This document shows, piece after piece, positions 29,722 through 38,464 of a stretch of DNA of 64,000 bases. The translations under genes were made by a program, and so were the position numbers. The DNA lies in assembly GCA_035308765.1 (NCBI GenBank), contig DATGGA010000004.1, forward strand, positions 1 through 64,000. Direction: 5' to 3'. Within the stretch, counting starts at the first letter, position 1, and each line of letters begins with the position of its first letter. The stretch is from RBG-16-66-20 sp035308765. GTDB taxonomy: Bacteria > Pseudomonadota > Gammaproteobacteria > Burkholderiales > SG8-39. Under the pieces are notes generated by a model, which saw nothing but the letters and a program-made list of their open reading frames with translations, made no database searches and was not told the origin of the DNA.

Positions 29722-30606
29722 TTATTTCCTGGCCCCAGCCTTGCCGGCGGCGTCCCTCAGGTACTTGAAGAAATCCGAGTTCGGCTCGAGCAGCAGCAGG
29801 TCGGACTTGGAGCGGAAGCTCGACTTGTAGGCTTCCATGGAGCGGTAGAAGGAATAGAACTCGGGGTTCTGCGAGAAGGCCTGCGCATAGATGACCGAGG
29901 CCTTGGCGTCGCCCTCGCCCTTGATCTTCTGCGCGTCGCGGTAGGCGTCGGCCAGGATCACTTCGCGCTGCTTGTCCGCGTCCGCGCGGATGGCCTCGGC
30001 CTCGGCCGCGCCGGTCGAACGCAGCTGGCTCGCCACGCGCTTGCGCTCCGAATCCATGCGGCGGAACACCGAGGCGCTGACCTCGTCCGGCAGGTCGACG
30101 CGCTTCAGGCGCACGTCCACGATCTCGACGCCGATGCGGCGCAGGTCCGCGTCGGCGATGGTGCGCACCTGCTCCATGATTTCGTCGCGCTGGCCGGAGA
30201 CCACATCGTGCACCGTGCGGCGGCCGAATTCCACCTGCAATCCGTTGGAGATCGTCTGCTTGATGCGCGTCGCGGCGCGGGTTTCATCGCCCTGGACCGA
30301 CACGTAGTAGTTCTTGACGTCATAGATGCGCCACTTGACGAACGAGTCCACGGTCACCGGGATGTTGCCCGAAGTGAGGAAGCCGAGCGGCTCGGGGTCG
30401 TCGTAGGTGAGGTTGCGCATGTCGAAAAAGCGCACGTTCTGCAGTAGCGGCCACTTGACGTGCAGCCCCGGCTTGGTGATCACTTCCTTCACCTGGCCCA
30501 GCTGGAACACGATCGCGTTCTGCGCCTGGTCGACCGTGAACAGCGCCGAACTCGCGAGCATTACGAGCGCGGCCAGCGCGGCGGCAATGGGTCCGAGCAG
30601 CTTCAT
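29722..30606 (-). CDS. hflC: FtsH-protease modulator HflC
   Basis: 294 residues. An N-terminal signal-anchor helix (AAALAALVMLASSALFTVDQ) is followed by the SPFH/band-7 domain (NAIVFQLGQVKEVITKPGLHVKWPLLQNVRFFDMR) and a coiled region rich in Ala/Glu. With HflK it forms the periplasm-facing cage around FtsH and restrains proteolysis. The ATG overlaps the hflK stop as TAATG. Confidence 0.96.
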   Translation of the reverse strand: MKLLGPIAAALAALVMLASSALFTVDQAQNAIVFQLGQVKEVITKPGLHVKWPLLQNVRFFDMRNLTYDDPEPLGFLTSGNIPVTVDSFVKWRIYDVKNYYVSVQGDETRAATRIKQTISNGLQVEFGRRTVHDVVSGQRDEIMEQVRTIADADLRRIGVEIVDVRLKRVDLPDEVSASVFRRMDSERKRVASQLRSTGAAEAEAIRADADKQREVILADAYRDAQKIKGEGDAKASVIYAQAFSQNPEFYSFYRSMEAYKSSFRSKSDLLLLEPNSDFFKYLRDAAGKAGARK

Positions 30607-31808
30607 TACGGGCGCTCCTCCCGTCCGCGCTCGCGCAGCGCCTCGCGGGAACGCGGCATCGCGTCCGGCGCAGGCGCCGGGTCCGGCGCCTGCTGCTGCC
30701 GGGACGCCGCCGGATCGGCGAACGACGCCGCGCCCTGTTGCATCAGCTTGTCCAGCGGCAGGTAGAGCAGGTTGCCCCCGCCCTTGTAGTCCAGCATGAT
30801 CTTCGAGCTGTTGGTCATGATCTGCTGCATCGTGTCCAGGTAGATCCGCTCGCGCGTCACCGCCGGTGCCTTGGCGTACTCGGTGAGGGTCTGCTTGAAG
30901 CGGGAGGCGTCGCCCTCGGCGCTGGCGATCACGCGCTGCTTGTAGCCGTCGGCCTCCTGCATCAGGCGGATCGCGGTGCCGCGCGCCTTCGGGATCACGT
31001 CGTTGGCATAGGCCTGGCCCTCGTTCTTCTGCCGCTCGCGGTCCTGGCTCGCGTTCTGCGCGTCGCTGAACGATGCCTGCACCTGCTCGGGCGGCTGCGC
31101 CGCCTGGATGGTGACGGTGGAAACCAGGATTCCCGTCTTGTAGCGGTCGAGGATCTGCTGCATCAGCTTCTGCGCGGCGATATTGATCTGCGCCCGCGAC
31201 TCATACAGGATGCCGTCCATCTTGCTGCGGCCGATGATCTCGCGCATCGCGGATTCGGCCACCTGCGCCGCCGTCTCCTCCGGCTTGCGGTTGCTGAACA
31301 GCCACTCCTTGGCGTCGGTGACCACGTACTGCACCGCGAACTGCACGCTGACGATGTTCTCGTCGTCGGTCAGCATCAGCGCTTCCTTGTTGTTGCGCAG
31401 CTTGACGTTGTTGTTGCGGTAGCCGATCTCGATCGTGCGCACCTGCGAAAGATTCACGATCTGGTTCGACTGGATCGGCCTCGGCAGGCGCCAGCGCAGG
31501 CCCGAGCCGGTCTCGTAGGAATATTCGCCGAAGGTGAGCACCACGCCGCGCTCGCCCTCGACCACGATGTACAAGCCGCTCGCCAGCCAGGCGGCGACGA
31601 TCACGGCGAATATGATGCCCGCGCCGCCGCCCATGCGCGCATTCGATGGCATGCGCGAGGGCGGCTCGCCGCCGCCGCGCTTGCCGAACAGGTCGTTCAG
31701 CTTGCGGTTGAAGTTGCGCCAGAGCTCGTCGAGGTCGGGCGGGCCCTGGTTGCCACCGCCAGGGCGGTTTCCGCCCCCGCGTCCCCAGTTCGGGTCGTTC
31801 AGCGACAT
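30606..31808 (-). CDS. hflK: FtsH-protease modulator HflK
   Basis: 400 residues from ATG 31808. A Gly/Asn-rich cytoplasmic N-terminus (SLNDPNWGRGGGNRPGG) precedes one membrane helix (GGAGIIFAVIVAAWLASGLYIV) and the SPFH domain (GERGVVLTFGEYSYETGSGLRWRLP). It ends in a Pro/Ala-rich tail. Partner of HflC. The start overlaps the hflX stop as TAATG. Confidence 0.96.
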   Translation of the reverse strand: MSLNDPNWGRGGGNRPGGGNQGPPDLDELWRNFNRKLNDLFGKRGGGEPPSRMPSNARMGGGAGIIFAVIVAAWLASGLYIVVEGERGVVLTFGEYSYETGSGLRWRLPRPIQSNQIVNLSQVRTIEIGYRNNNVKLRNNKEALMLTDDENIVSVQFAVQYVVTDAKEWLFSNRKPEETAAQVAESAMREIIGRSKMDGILYESRAQINIAAQKLMQQILDRYKTGILVSTVTIQAAQPPEQVQASFSDAQNASQDRERQKNEGQAYANDVIPKARGTAIRLMQEADGYKQRVIASAEGDASRFKQTLTEYAKAPAVTRERIYLDTMQQIMTNSSKIMLDYKGGGNLLYLPLDKLMQQGAASFADPAASRQQQAPDPAPAPDAMPRSREALRERGREERP

Positions 31809-32986
31809 TACAAACTCAGTTCTGGAGAAAGGTTGGAGGATCTGTCCGGGAAAACGGAAGCCGGCTTCGGCGGCTCCATTGCTTCGGCGATCGCGGCGCG
31901 CAATCCGGCGAGTCCTGCACCTGTCCGCGCGCTCGCGAAAACGCGGCAAATCCTACCATATTCGTCACGCTCGGCGCCGGGTTCGAGGCTGCTCTGGTCG
32001 ATCTTGTTCCACACCAGCAGCTGCGGAATCGCCGCGGCCCCGATCTCGGCAAGCACCTTGTTCACGTCCCCGGTTTCGCGCTCGCGGCCGGGCGAGGTGC
32101 TGTCCACGACGTGCAGCAGGAAGTCGGCACGCACGGTTTCTTCCAGCGTGGCGCGGAACGCGGCCACCAGCCCGTGCGGCAGATCGCGCACGAAACCCAC
32201 CGTGTCCGAAATCACCAGCTGGCCGGCGCCTTCGACATGGATTTTCCGCGTTGTCGTGTCCAGCGTGGCGAACAGCTTGTCGGCAACATAGGCATCCGCG
32301 CTTGGGTGCGTCAACGCGTTGAAGAGCGTCGACTTGCCCGCGTTGGTGTAGCCCACCAACGCCACCGAGAACACGTCGCGCCGGGCGCGGGCACGCCGCC
32401 GGACCACTCTTTGCTTTTGCAATTCATGCAGTTTTTCCTTCAACACCCCGACGCGCCTGGCGATATAGCGCCGGTCGAGTTCGATCTGCTTTTCCCCCGG
32501 GCCGCCGGTCTTGCCGAGGCCGCCGCGCTGGCGCTCCAGGTGCGTCCAGCCCCGCACCAGGCGCGTCGACAGGTGCTCGAGCTGCGCCAGTTCCACCTGC
32601 AGTTTGCCCTCGTTCGTTTTCGCGCGCTGCGCGAAGATGAGCAGGATCAATTCGGTGCGGTCGAGGACCTTGCGGCCGAGTTCCCTCTCGAGGTTGCGCT
32701 GCTGGCCGGGCGACAGCGCGTGGTTGAAGATCACGGTCGCCGCGTTCATCGCGTCCGCGGCGAGCCCGATCTCCACGACCTTGCCGCTGCCCGCGTAGAG
32801 CTTTGAATCCGGCCGCGCACGCCTGCCGCGCACGACCCTGGTTCTGAGCGCGCCCGTGCTTTCCGCGAGGCGCGTGATCTCGGCGATGCCTTCCTCGTAG
32901 CCCTCGTCGCCAAAATCCAGGCAGACGAGGATGGCAGCGGCCGGGCCGGAGGCCCTGCGGAGGGTTCCGGTGGGGGCGTCTAGCAA
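31808..32986 (-). CDS. hflX: Ribosome-associated GTPase HflX
   Basis: 392 residues. The N-terminal HflX domain contains LYAGSGKVVEIG and IFNHALSPGQQRNLERELGRKVLDRTELIL. The helical linker has RLVRGWTHLERQRGG. The G domain shows G1 LVGYTNAGKSTLFNALT, G3 DTVGFVRDLPHGLVAAFRATLEE and G4 VWNKID. It rescues or splits stalled ribosomes after stress. The start is a TTG six bases after the hfq stop, with no good ribosome site, so coupling to hfq translation is likely. The exact N-terminus is uncertain. Confidence 0.94.
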   Translation of the reverse strand: MLDAPTGTLRRASGPAAAILVCLDFGDEGYEEGIAEITRLAESTGALRTRVVRGRRARPDSKLYAGSGKVVEIGLAADAMNAATVIFNHALSPGQQRNLERELGRKVLDRTELILLIFAQRAKTNEGKLQVELAQLEHLSTRLVRGWTHLERQRGGLGKTGGPGEKQIELDRRYIARRVGVLKEKLHELQKQRVVRRRARARRDVFSVALVGYTNAGKSTLFNALTHPSADAYVADKLFATLDTTTRKIHVEGAGQLVISDTVGFVRDLPHGLVAAFRATLEETVRADFLLHVVDSTSPGRERETGDVNKVLAEIGAAAIPQLLVWNKIDQSSLEPGAERDEYGRICRVFASARTGAGLAGLRAAIAEAMEPPKPASVFPDRSSNLSPELSL

Positions 32987-32992
32987 AAGAAC

Positions 32993-33232
32993 CTAAGCGC
33001 CCGCGTCCGGATCAACGCTTAGGTTGATCGGGCGCGAGGGTACGACGGTGGAGATCGCGTGCTTGTAGACCATCTGGGTCACGGAATTCTTCAGCAGGAC
33101 CACGTACTGGTCGAAGGACTCGATCTGGCCCTGCAGCTTGATGCCGTTCACCAGGTAGATCGAGACCGGCACGTGCTCCTTGCGGAGCGTGTTCAGAAAG
33201 GGGTCTTGCAGGAGTTGTCCCTTGTTGCTCAT
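32993..33232 (-). CDS. hfq: RNA chaperone Hfq
   Basis: 79 residues from ATG 33232. KGQLLQDPFLNTLRKEHVPVS and the Sm2 motif YKHAISTVVPSR are canonical, and the C-terminal tail is short, as in other betaproteobacteria. Hfq pairs small RNAs with mRNAs. GAGG seven bases upstream is its ribosome site and can be folded into a small hairpin (33240-33251). Confidence 0.98.
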   Translation of the reverse strand: MSNKGQLLQDPFLNTLRKEHVPVSIYLVNGIKLQGQIESFDQYVVLLKNSVTQMVYKHAISTVVPSRPINLSVDPDAGA

Positions 33233-33239
33233 TTTTATA

Positions 33240-33251
33240 CCTCTCGCGAGG
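33240..33251 (-). promoter_or_regulatory. Small GNRA hairpin that would pair with the hfq ribosome site
   Basis: Read leftward: CCTC-GCGA-GAGG, a four-base stem closed by a GCGA (GNRA) tetraloop. The 3' arm GAGG is the presumed Shine-Dalgarno of hfq, seven bases before ATG. Hfq represses its own translation in E. coli, so an occluded site is plausible here, but the stem is short. Confidence 0.3.
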
Positions 33252-33291
33252 AGGTTTGGGACACTACTGTAATTGATATTTAAGCGTTTTC

Positions 33292-34377
33292 CTAGCCAAG
33301 TTTGATCGGCGGCGCCACGTCGCCGCACTGGGCGCGGTGCCTGAGCGCATGGTCCATCAGCACGCAGGCAAGCATGGCTTCGGCGATGGGCGTGGCGCGG
33401 ATGCCGACGCAGGGGTCATGGCGTCCGGTCGTCTCCACGGTGGTCGCCTTGCCCCGGGTATCGATGGTGCGGCGAGGCAGCCGGATGCTGGAGGTGGGCT
33501 TGAGCGCGATCGACACCGCGACGTCCTGCCCGGTGGAGATGCCGCCCAGCACGCCGCCATTGTTGTTCGACAGGAAGCCTTTCGGCGTCATCTCGTCGCC
33601 GTGCTCGCTGCCCTTTTGCGCCACAGCCGCGAAGCCGGCGCCGATCTCCACTCCCTTGACCGCGTTGATGGACATCATCGCGCCGGCGATGTCTGCGTCC
33701 AGCCGCCCGTAGACCGGTTCGCCCCAGCCCACCGGGACTTTCTCGGCAATCACGTTGACGCGCGCGCCGCAGGAGTCGCCGCTTTCGCGCAGCTGGTCCA
33801 TGAACTGTTCGAGTTTTTTTACAATCGATTTGTCCGGCGCGAAGAAGGGATTCATCTGCACGTCCGGCCAGGCTTTGAACTTGATTTCCAAGGGACCGAG
33901 CTGGGCCAGATAGCCGCGGATCCTGACGCCGTACTTTTCCGCCAGCCACTTCTTCGCGATCGCGCCCGCCGCCACGCGCACCACCGTCTCGCGCGCCGAG
34001 GCGCGGCCGCCGCCGCGCGGGTCGCGGATGCCGTACTTCTGCCAGTAAGTGTAGTCCGCGTGCCCGGGGCGGAATTTTTCCGCGATCGCGCTGTAATCCT
34101 TGGAGCGCTGGTCTTCGTTGCGCACCAGGAAACCGATCGCCGTGCCCGTGGTCCTGCCCTCGTAGATGCCGGACAGGATCTCGACCGTGTCGCTCTCGCG
34201 GCGCTGAGTGACGTGGCGCGAGCTGCCGGGCTTGCGCCGGTCAAGTTCCTGCTGCAGGTCGGCGGCCGACAGAGCCATTCCCGGCGGGCAGCCGTCCACC
34301 ACGCCGCCGTAGGCCGGGCCGTGCGATTCGCCGAACGACGTGACGCAGTAGAGCGTGCCGAAACTGTTGCCGGACAT
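33292..34377 (-). CDS. aroC: Chorismate synthase
   Basis: 361 residues. MSGNSFGTLYCVTSFGESHGPAYGGVVDGCPPG, the RxG-type flavin/phosphate segments (GRASARETVVRVAAGAIAKK), and HDPCVGIRATPIAEAMLACVL are the three chorismate synthase signatures. It converts EPSP to chorismate using reduced FMN. It ends 59 bases before hfq, in which gap the hfq promoter must lie. Confidence 0.97.
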   Translation of the reverse strand: MSGNSFGTLYCVTSFGESHGPAYGGVVDGCPPGMALSAADLQQELDRRKPGSSRHVTQRRESDTVEILSGIYEGRTTGTAIGFLVRNEDQRSKDYSAIAEKFRPGHADYTYWQKYGIRDPRGGGRASARETVVRVAAGAIAKKWLAEKYGVRIRGYLAQLGPLEIKFKAWPDVQMNPFFAPDKSIVKKLEQFMDQLRESGDSCGARVNVIAEKVPVGWGEPVYGRLDADIAGAMMSINAVKGVEIGAGFAAVAQKGSEHGDEMTPKGFLSNNNGGVLGGISTGQDVAVSIALKPTSSIRLPRRTIDTRGKATTVETTGRHDPCVGIRATPIAEAMLACVLMDHALRHRAQCGDVAPPIKLG

Positions 34378-34422
34378 GCGAAAAGCTTAGCATAGCGAGC
34401 TTCGCCGACCGGCCGTTCCGCT

Positions 34423-35394
34423 CTAGGGAATTTCCAGGTCGACGATCATCAGGGCCTGCTGCTGCGGATCGACCCAGAACTCCCAGTCGGTCGCACCCAC
34501 GACCGTCAATTTGCCGTCCGTCGCCACGCAGATCGTCCGTTCCTGAATGTCGATGATGCAGGACTCCGAGAACCGGTCCGGCATGATCTCGGCGCGTTCC
34601 CGGTGGAACTCCTTGCCGTCCGGCCCGTCCGGGACCGACGGCAGGCCCCTGCCCGGCTCGCTCAGATCGGGATGGTCGATCACAGGCTTGACGTAGATCC
34701 AGATCGCGCTACGCACGTATTCCTTCGGCAGCCACCGGTTGCGGATGGCGGGAAACTGCGCTTCGCGGTTGTTGAAGGCGAAAGCCAGGCAGGCGTCGTC
34801 CGCGGTCCCCGGGAACTTGCGGATGGCGCGGTGCCAGCGCTCCAGCAGCGCGTCGACGCCGGGACTTCTCCGGTAGAGCTGGACGCAGCCGCTGCATAGC
34901 AGCTGCGCCGGAGAATAGCTGGCGACGCGGTGGGAAAAAGCATAGAAGCGCGCGTGATAGATCTTTCCTCCGGAGCGGACGTCGATCGGGATAAACGCCT
35001 CGTTGTCAGGATCTGCGGCCCAGTTGAATACGGCGAAGTCCGTGCCGCCGTCCAGGTATTCATCGAGCAGCACCGGATACGAGCGGAACACGCAGTCGGC
35101 GTCGAGATAGAGGACCGGCTGTCCGTACCGGGTAAGCATGGTGTGGATGAAGTTCGCCTTGGTGTAGCGCAGGTCGGGACTGCCGCTTGGGCTGATGGAG
35201 TTGTGGATGGTCGGAACCTCCTGCAGCGCGTATGGCAGCGCAAACTTCTCGCAGGAAGCGCGAAGACGTTCTGCCTGATCGGCGTAGGAGGCCGTGTACA
35301 TCGACACCACAAGGAAGCGGCTGCCGCTGCGGCCCAGGTTCTCGTTGGTGCGCGCCGCCGGCATCGGGAGAGGGAATGCATCGCTCGTGTCCAT
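34423..35394 (-). CDS. Putative glycosyltransferase (nucleotide-diphospho-sugar transferase fold)
   Basis: 323 residues from ATG 35394 (ATG 35409 also possible). RFLVVSMYTASYADQAERL opens a GT-A fold; VLYLDADCVF carries the DxD metal/nucleotide-sugar motif; CSGCVQLYRRSPGVDALLERWHRAI and DDACLAFAFNN follow in the order seen in GT families that use a variable DxD and a late acidic residue. The last 60 residues are not recognised. The substrate is unknown. It stands alone between aroC and a probable gene remnant. Confidence 0.65.
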   Translation of the reverse strand: MDTSDAFPLPMPAARTNENLGRSGSRFLVVSMYTASYADQAERLRASCEKFALPYALQEVPTIHNSISPSGSPDLRYTKANFIHTMLTRYGQPVLYLDADCVFRSYPVLLDEYLDGGTDFAVFNWAADPDNEAFIPIDVRSGGKIYHARFYAFSHRVASYSPAQLLCSGCVQLYRRSPGVDALLERWHRAIRKFPGTADDACLAFAFNNREAQFPAIRNRWLPKEYVRSAIWIYVKPVIDHPDLSEPGRGLPSVPDGPDGKEFHRERAEIMPDRFSESCIIDIQERTICVATDGKLTVVGATDWEFWVDPQQQALMIVDLEIP

Positions 35395-35401
35395 GTCCCG
35401 G

Positions 35402-35572
35402 TTAGGCATCCGATTCGAAGAACGGCCGCGTCTCGAACACCGAATTCGAGAGTGCACGGCCATCCGAGCGCCAATGGCGCTTGAGTACGAAGTCGAACAG
35501 CAGCGGATTATGCCTGCGGATCTCCGTCAGCACCGGCGAGCGCGGCGCCGCCGGCGAGAAAATTACGTCGTT
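35402..35572 (-). pseudogene. Possible C-terminal gene remnant upstream of the glycosyltransferase
   Basis: An open frame of 56 codons ending in TAA at 35402, with coding-like high GC at third positions, but no ATG and a TGA just upstream (35573-35575). Its translation, including EIRRHNPLLFDFVLKRHW and ending VFETRPFFESDA, looks like real protein sequence rather than antisense noise. I do not recognise it. It may be the tail of a degraded gene, or a short gene starting at an internal GTG. Confidence 0.3.
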
Positions 35573-35606
35573 TCAGTAGCGAAAGAAAGTACGGCCAGTT
35601 CGATCC

Positions 35607-35629
35607 ATTGGCCGGCTATGCCGGCCAAT
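35607..35629. repeat. Inverted repeat over the CBS gene stop codon
   Basis: ATTGGCCGGC-TAT-GCCGGCCAAT: a perfect 10-base stem with a three-base loop. It spans the last codons and stop of the CBS-domain gene. No T-run follows leftward, and rightward there is only TCTTT, so its use as a terminator is uncertain. It may limit leftward transcription or 3' decay. Confidence 0.5.
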
Positions 35630-36050
35630 TCTTTATGTAGCCCTTGAGCATCTTGTTCTCGAAATCCTGCTCTTCGAGAACCGCCTTGGCGACATCGCGG
35701 AACGAGATCACGCCGAGCAGCTTGCTGTCCTGCATCACCGGCAGGTAGCGCGCGCTGGTGTCGAGCATCGTGCGGCGCAGGTCGTTGACTTCCATGTCGG
35801 GCGTCGCGGTGACGGGGTCCTTCACCATGATTTCGCTCACCTTGACTTCGCCGAGCGTGCCGCCGCGCTTGGCCAGCGCGCCCAGCAACTCGTGGAAAGT
35901 CAGCATGCCGGCCATGCGGCCCTGGTCCAGCACCACCAGCGAGCCCAGGTTCTGGTCCGCCATGGTCTTGACCGCGTCCACGGCGCGGCTTCCAGGCTCC
36001 GCGCTGATCAGCCGGTTGCCCTTCACGCGCAGGATCTCTTTGACTTGCAT
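35616..36050 (-). CDS. Tandem CBS-domain protein
   Basis: 144 residues made of two CBS domains: VKEILRVKGNRLISAEPGSRAVDAVKTM to about residue 65, and VSEIMVKDPVTATPDMEVNDLRRTMLDTSARYLPV to about 135. Such stand-alone pairs bind adenine nucleotides and act as energy sensors or inosine-monophosphate dehydrogenase-like regulators. It is divergent from the receptor gene at 36125. The partner is unknown. Confidence 0.88.
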   Translation of the reverse strand: MQVKEILRVKGNRLISAEPGSRAVDAVKTMADQNLGSLVVLDQGRMAGMLTFHELLGALAKRGGTLGEVKVSEIMVKDPVTATPDMEVNDLRRTMLDTSARYLPVMQDSKLLGVISFRDVAKAVLEEQDFENKMLKGYIKNWPA

Positions 36051-36124
36051 AACCCCTCCTCTCCCGACGCATTTCGCTACCAGTGCACCTACATACTAGT
36101 CCAAACCGTGGCAGCATAACCAGT

Positions 36125-37081
36125 ATGCGCTTCGCCCTAGCCTGCGCGCTTTTGCTTTGCGCCCCGCTGAATGCCGCAGCGCAACCTTACGCTGCAAAAC
36201 CTATCCGGCTGGTCGTCACTTATCCACCGGGTGGCGGCGCCGACACCATGGCGCGGCTGCTGTCGCCGAAGCTGGGCGAAGCGCTAGGTCAGCCAATCGT
36301 GGTCGAAAACCGGGCGGGGGCCAGCGGCACTATCGCCGCAGACCTGGTGGCGAAGTCGTCGCCGGACGGCTACACCCTGATGCTCGATGCTGCGAACTAT
36401 GCGGTAAATCCGAGCCTGTATCCGAAGCTGCCCTATGACCCGGCGAAAGCCTTCGCTCCGGTGACGCTGCTCGCGCTGTTTCCGAACGTGGTCGTGGTCA
36501 CGCCGGCATTCCCCGTTTCTTCGATCCGGCAGCTGATAGAAAAAATCAGGTCGGAGCCCGGCAAAATCGCCTTCGCTTCCTCCGGCAACGGTTCGGCGCA
36601 GCATCTCGCTGCGGAGCTGTTCCGCCAGCGCGCCGGGCTGGACATGGTGCATGTGCCGTACAAAGGCGGCGGCCCGGCGCTCATCGACGTGATGGCCGGC
36701 CAGGTGCCACTCTATTTCGGCAACATGGCTTCGGCGCTGCCGCACGTGAAGAACGGCAAGCTGAAGGCGCTCGCCATCACCGGCGCGAAGCGCTCGCCCG
36801 CCGCGCCCGACCTGCCGACGGTGGCGGAATCGGGCATGCCCGGCTACCAGGTCTACGAGTGGAACGCGATCTTCGCGCCGGCCGGAACGCCGGAGGCCAT
36901 CTTGAGGCGCCTGCACGCAGAGATCGCCAAGGCGCTGGCCGCACCCGATTTGAAGGAACGCATCGCCGCGCTCGGCGGCGAGATCGTCGCCAGTTCCCCC
37001 GGCGATACCGCTGCCTGGCTGCGCGAGCAGACCGCGAGCTGGGCCAAGGTCGTGCGCGAAGGAAATATCAAGGTCGAGTAA
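36125..37081 (+). CDS. TctC/Bug-family periplasmic solute-binding protein (orphan)
   Basis: 318 residues from ATG 36125. A Sec signal peptide (FALACALLLCAPLNAAAQP) precedes YAAKPIRLVVTYPPGGGADTMARLL, the Bug ligand-loop motif, with PIVVENRAGASGTIAADLVAKSSPDGYTL and PDLPTVAESGMPGYQVYEWNAIFAPAGTP. Bug receptors bind carboxylates or aromatic acids for tripartite tricarboxylate transporters or for signalling. No TctA/TctB membrane genes are nearby. It is convergent with the sulfatase, with no gap between stops. Confidence 0.92.
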   Translation: MRFALACALLLCAPLNAAAQPYAAKPIRLVVTYPPGGGADTMARLLSPKLGEALGQPIVVENRAGASGTIAADLVAKSSPDGYTLMLDAANYAVNPSLYPKLPYDPAKAFAPVTLLALFPNVVVVTPAFPVSSIRQLIEKIRSEPGKIAFASSGNGSAQHLAAELFRQRAGLDMVHVPYKGGGPALIDVMAGQVPLYFGNMASALPHVKNGKLKALAITGAKRSPAAPDLPTVAESGMPGYQVYEWNAIFAPAGTPEAILRRLHAEIAKALAAPDLKERIAALGGEIVASSPGDTAAWLREQTASWAKVVREGNIKVE

Positions 37082-38464
37082 TCAAAGCCCGACCGCCTCG
37101 GCGACGAGGAGCTTCAGGTCGCGGTGCAGCTTTTCGCGGACCGCCGCGTAGGCCCTGCTCCCGATCAGGTTCCTGATTTCGTACGGGTCCTTGTCCAGAT
37201 CGTAGAGCTCGTCCAGCTCACCGTCGCGGCCGCGGTTCACCCAGTGGATCAGCTTGTAGCGTTCGGTGCGTATCGCCTTGTAGGTCATGCCGATGAGCCA
37301 GGGATAAGCCTGTTCGGCCCAATATTCCGCGAGGACGGCTTTTCTCCAGGGAGTTTTTTTATTTTTAAAAATATTTACCAATGATTTTCCTTGAATCTGG
37401 GGACCCGGTTTCCCGCCCGCGAGCTCGATCAGCGTCGGGGCGATGTCCTGGCAGATCAGCAGATCTTTTTTCCTCGTACCCGGTTTTATCAATTTCGGAT
37501 AGCGGACCAGGAACGGCGAGCGGATCCCCTCTTCGTAGGCGAACCTCCGCTCCGGTCCCAGGCCATGTTCGCCGAAGAAGTAGCCGTTGTCGCCGAGGAA
37601 AACGATGCAGGTGTTGTCGAGCTCGCCCTTCTTCTCGAGCGTGTCGAGGACCATGCCGACGCCCTCGTCCACCGAGGCCATCATGCGCGCGCGCAGGCGG
37701 ATCTCCTCCTGCGTGCCGGCATGGATCGCGTCGAGCAATTGGCGCGATTTCGGCTCGGCGCGCATCTTGAAGATTTCCGTCCATACCGGCTTTTGCTTGA
37801 GGACCTCCTCGTAGCTCAGCATGTTCGGCTTTTTCGGGAAGATCGCGTCCTTGTAGAGGCTCTTGTGGCGCTCGGCCGGTATGTAGCCGCCGTCCTTGCC
37901 GAAGGACACGGTGCCGTCGGCCTGCTGCTCCGCGTCCGGATGCACCGCCTTGTGCGCGAAGAACAGCGACCAGGGCTTGTCGTGCTTCCTTTCCAGGAAC
38001 TCCACCGCCAGCCCGTTCATGATGTCCGTGATATATCCGACGTGCTCCACGTACTTGCCGTCGTGGCACAGCTTCGGGTTCACGATCCGGCCGTGGCCGT
38101 CGTAGCTGACCCAGTGGTCGTAGCCCGGGCGCGGCACGCCGTCGTTGCCCATGTGCCATTTGCCGATATGCGCGGTCTCGTAGCCGAGTTTCTGCAACTC
38201 GAGGTGGTAGTTCGGCAGGCGGTGGCTCATCGCGCCGCGCGCCACGTTGTCGATGATGCCGTGGCGGCTCGCGTACTGGCCGGTAACGATGGAAGCGCGG
38301 TTCGGCGAGCAGATGGACGTGGTGTGGAACGCGCGTTCGAACAACGCCCCCTCGTGCGCGAGGCGGTCGATGTGCGGCGTCTTCATGTACGGATGCCCGC
38401 CCGCGCCGAACTCGTCGTAGCGCAGGTCGTCGATCAGGATGACGAGGAAATTGGGCTTTTTCAC
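37082..38464 (-). CDS. Sulfatase (arylsulfatase family, Cys-type)
   Basis: 460 residues from a GTG overlapping the upstream gene as GTGA. The N-terminal metal site is VILIDDLRYDEFG. The formylglycine signature C-x-P-x-R is present with Cys52 (SICSPNRASIVTGQYASRHG), so a formylglycine-generating enzyme is required. A second metal region is CIVFLGDNGYFFGEHGLG. There is no signal peptide, suggesting a cytoplasmic enzyme. Family members hydrolyse sulfate esters, with phosphonate monoester hydrolases close by. The substrate is unknown; it is cotranscribed with a flavin reductase-like gene. Confidence 0.88.
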   Translation of the reverse strand: MKKPNFLVILIDDLRYDEFGAGGHPYMKTPHIDRLAHEGALFERAFHTTSICSPNRASIVTGQYASRHGIIDNVARGAMSHRLPNYHLELQKLGYETAHIGKWHMGNDGVPRPGYDHWVSYDGHGRIVNPKLCHDGKYVEHVGYITDIMNGLAVEFLERKHDKPWSLFFAHKAVHPDAEQQADGTVSFGKDGGYIPAERHKSLYKDAIFPKKPNMLSYEEVLKQKPVWTEIFKMRAEPKSRQLLDAIHAGTQEEIRLRARMMASVDEGVGMVLDTLEKKGELDNTCIVFLGDNGYFFGEHGLGPERRFAYEEGIRSPFLVRYPKLIKPGTRKKDLLICQDIAPTLIELAGGKPGPQIQGKSLVNIFKNKKTPWRKAVLAEYWAEQAYPWLIGMTYKAIRTERYKLIHWVNRGRDGELDELYDLDKDPYEIRNLIGSRAYAAVREKLHRDLKLLVAEAVGL

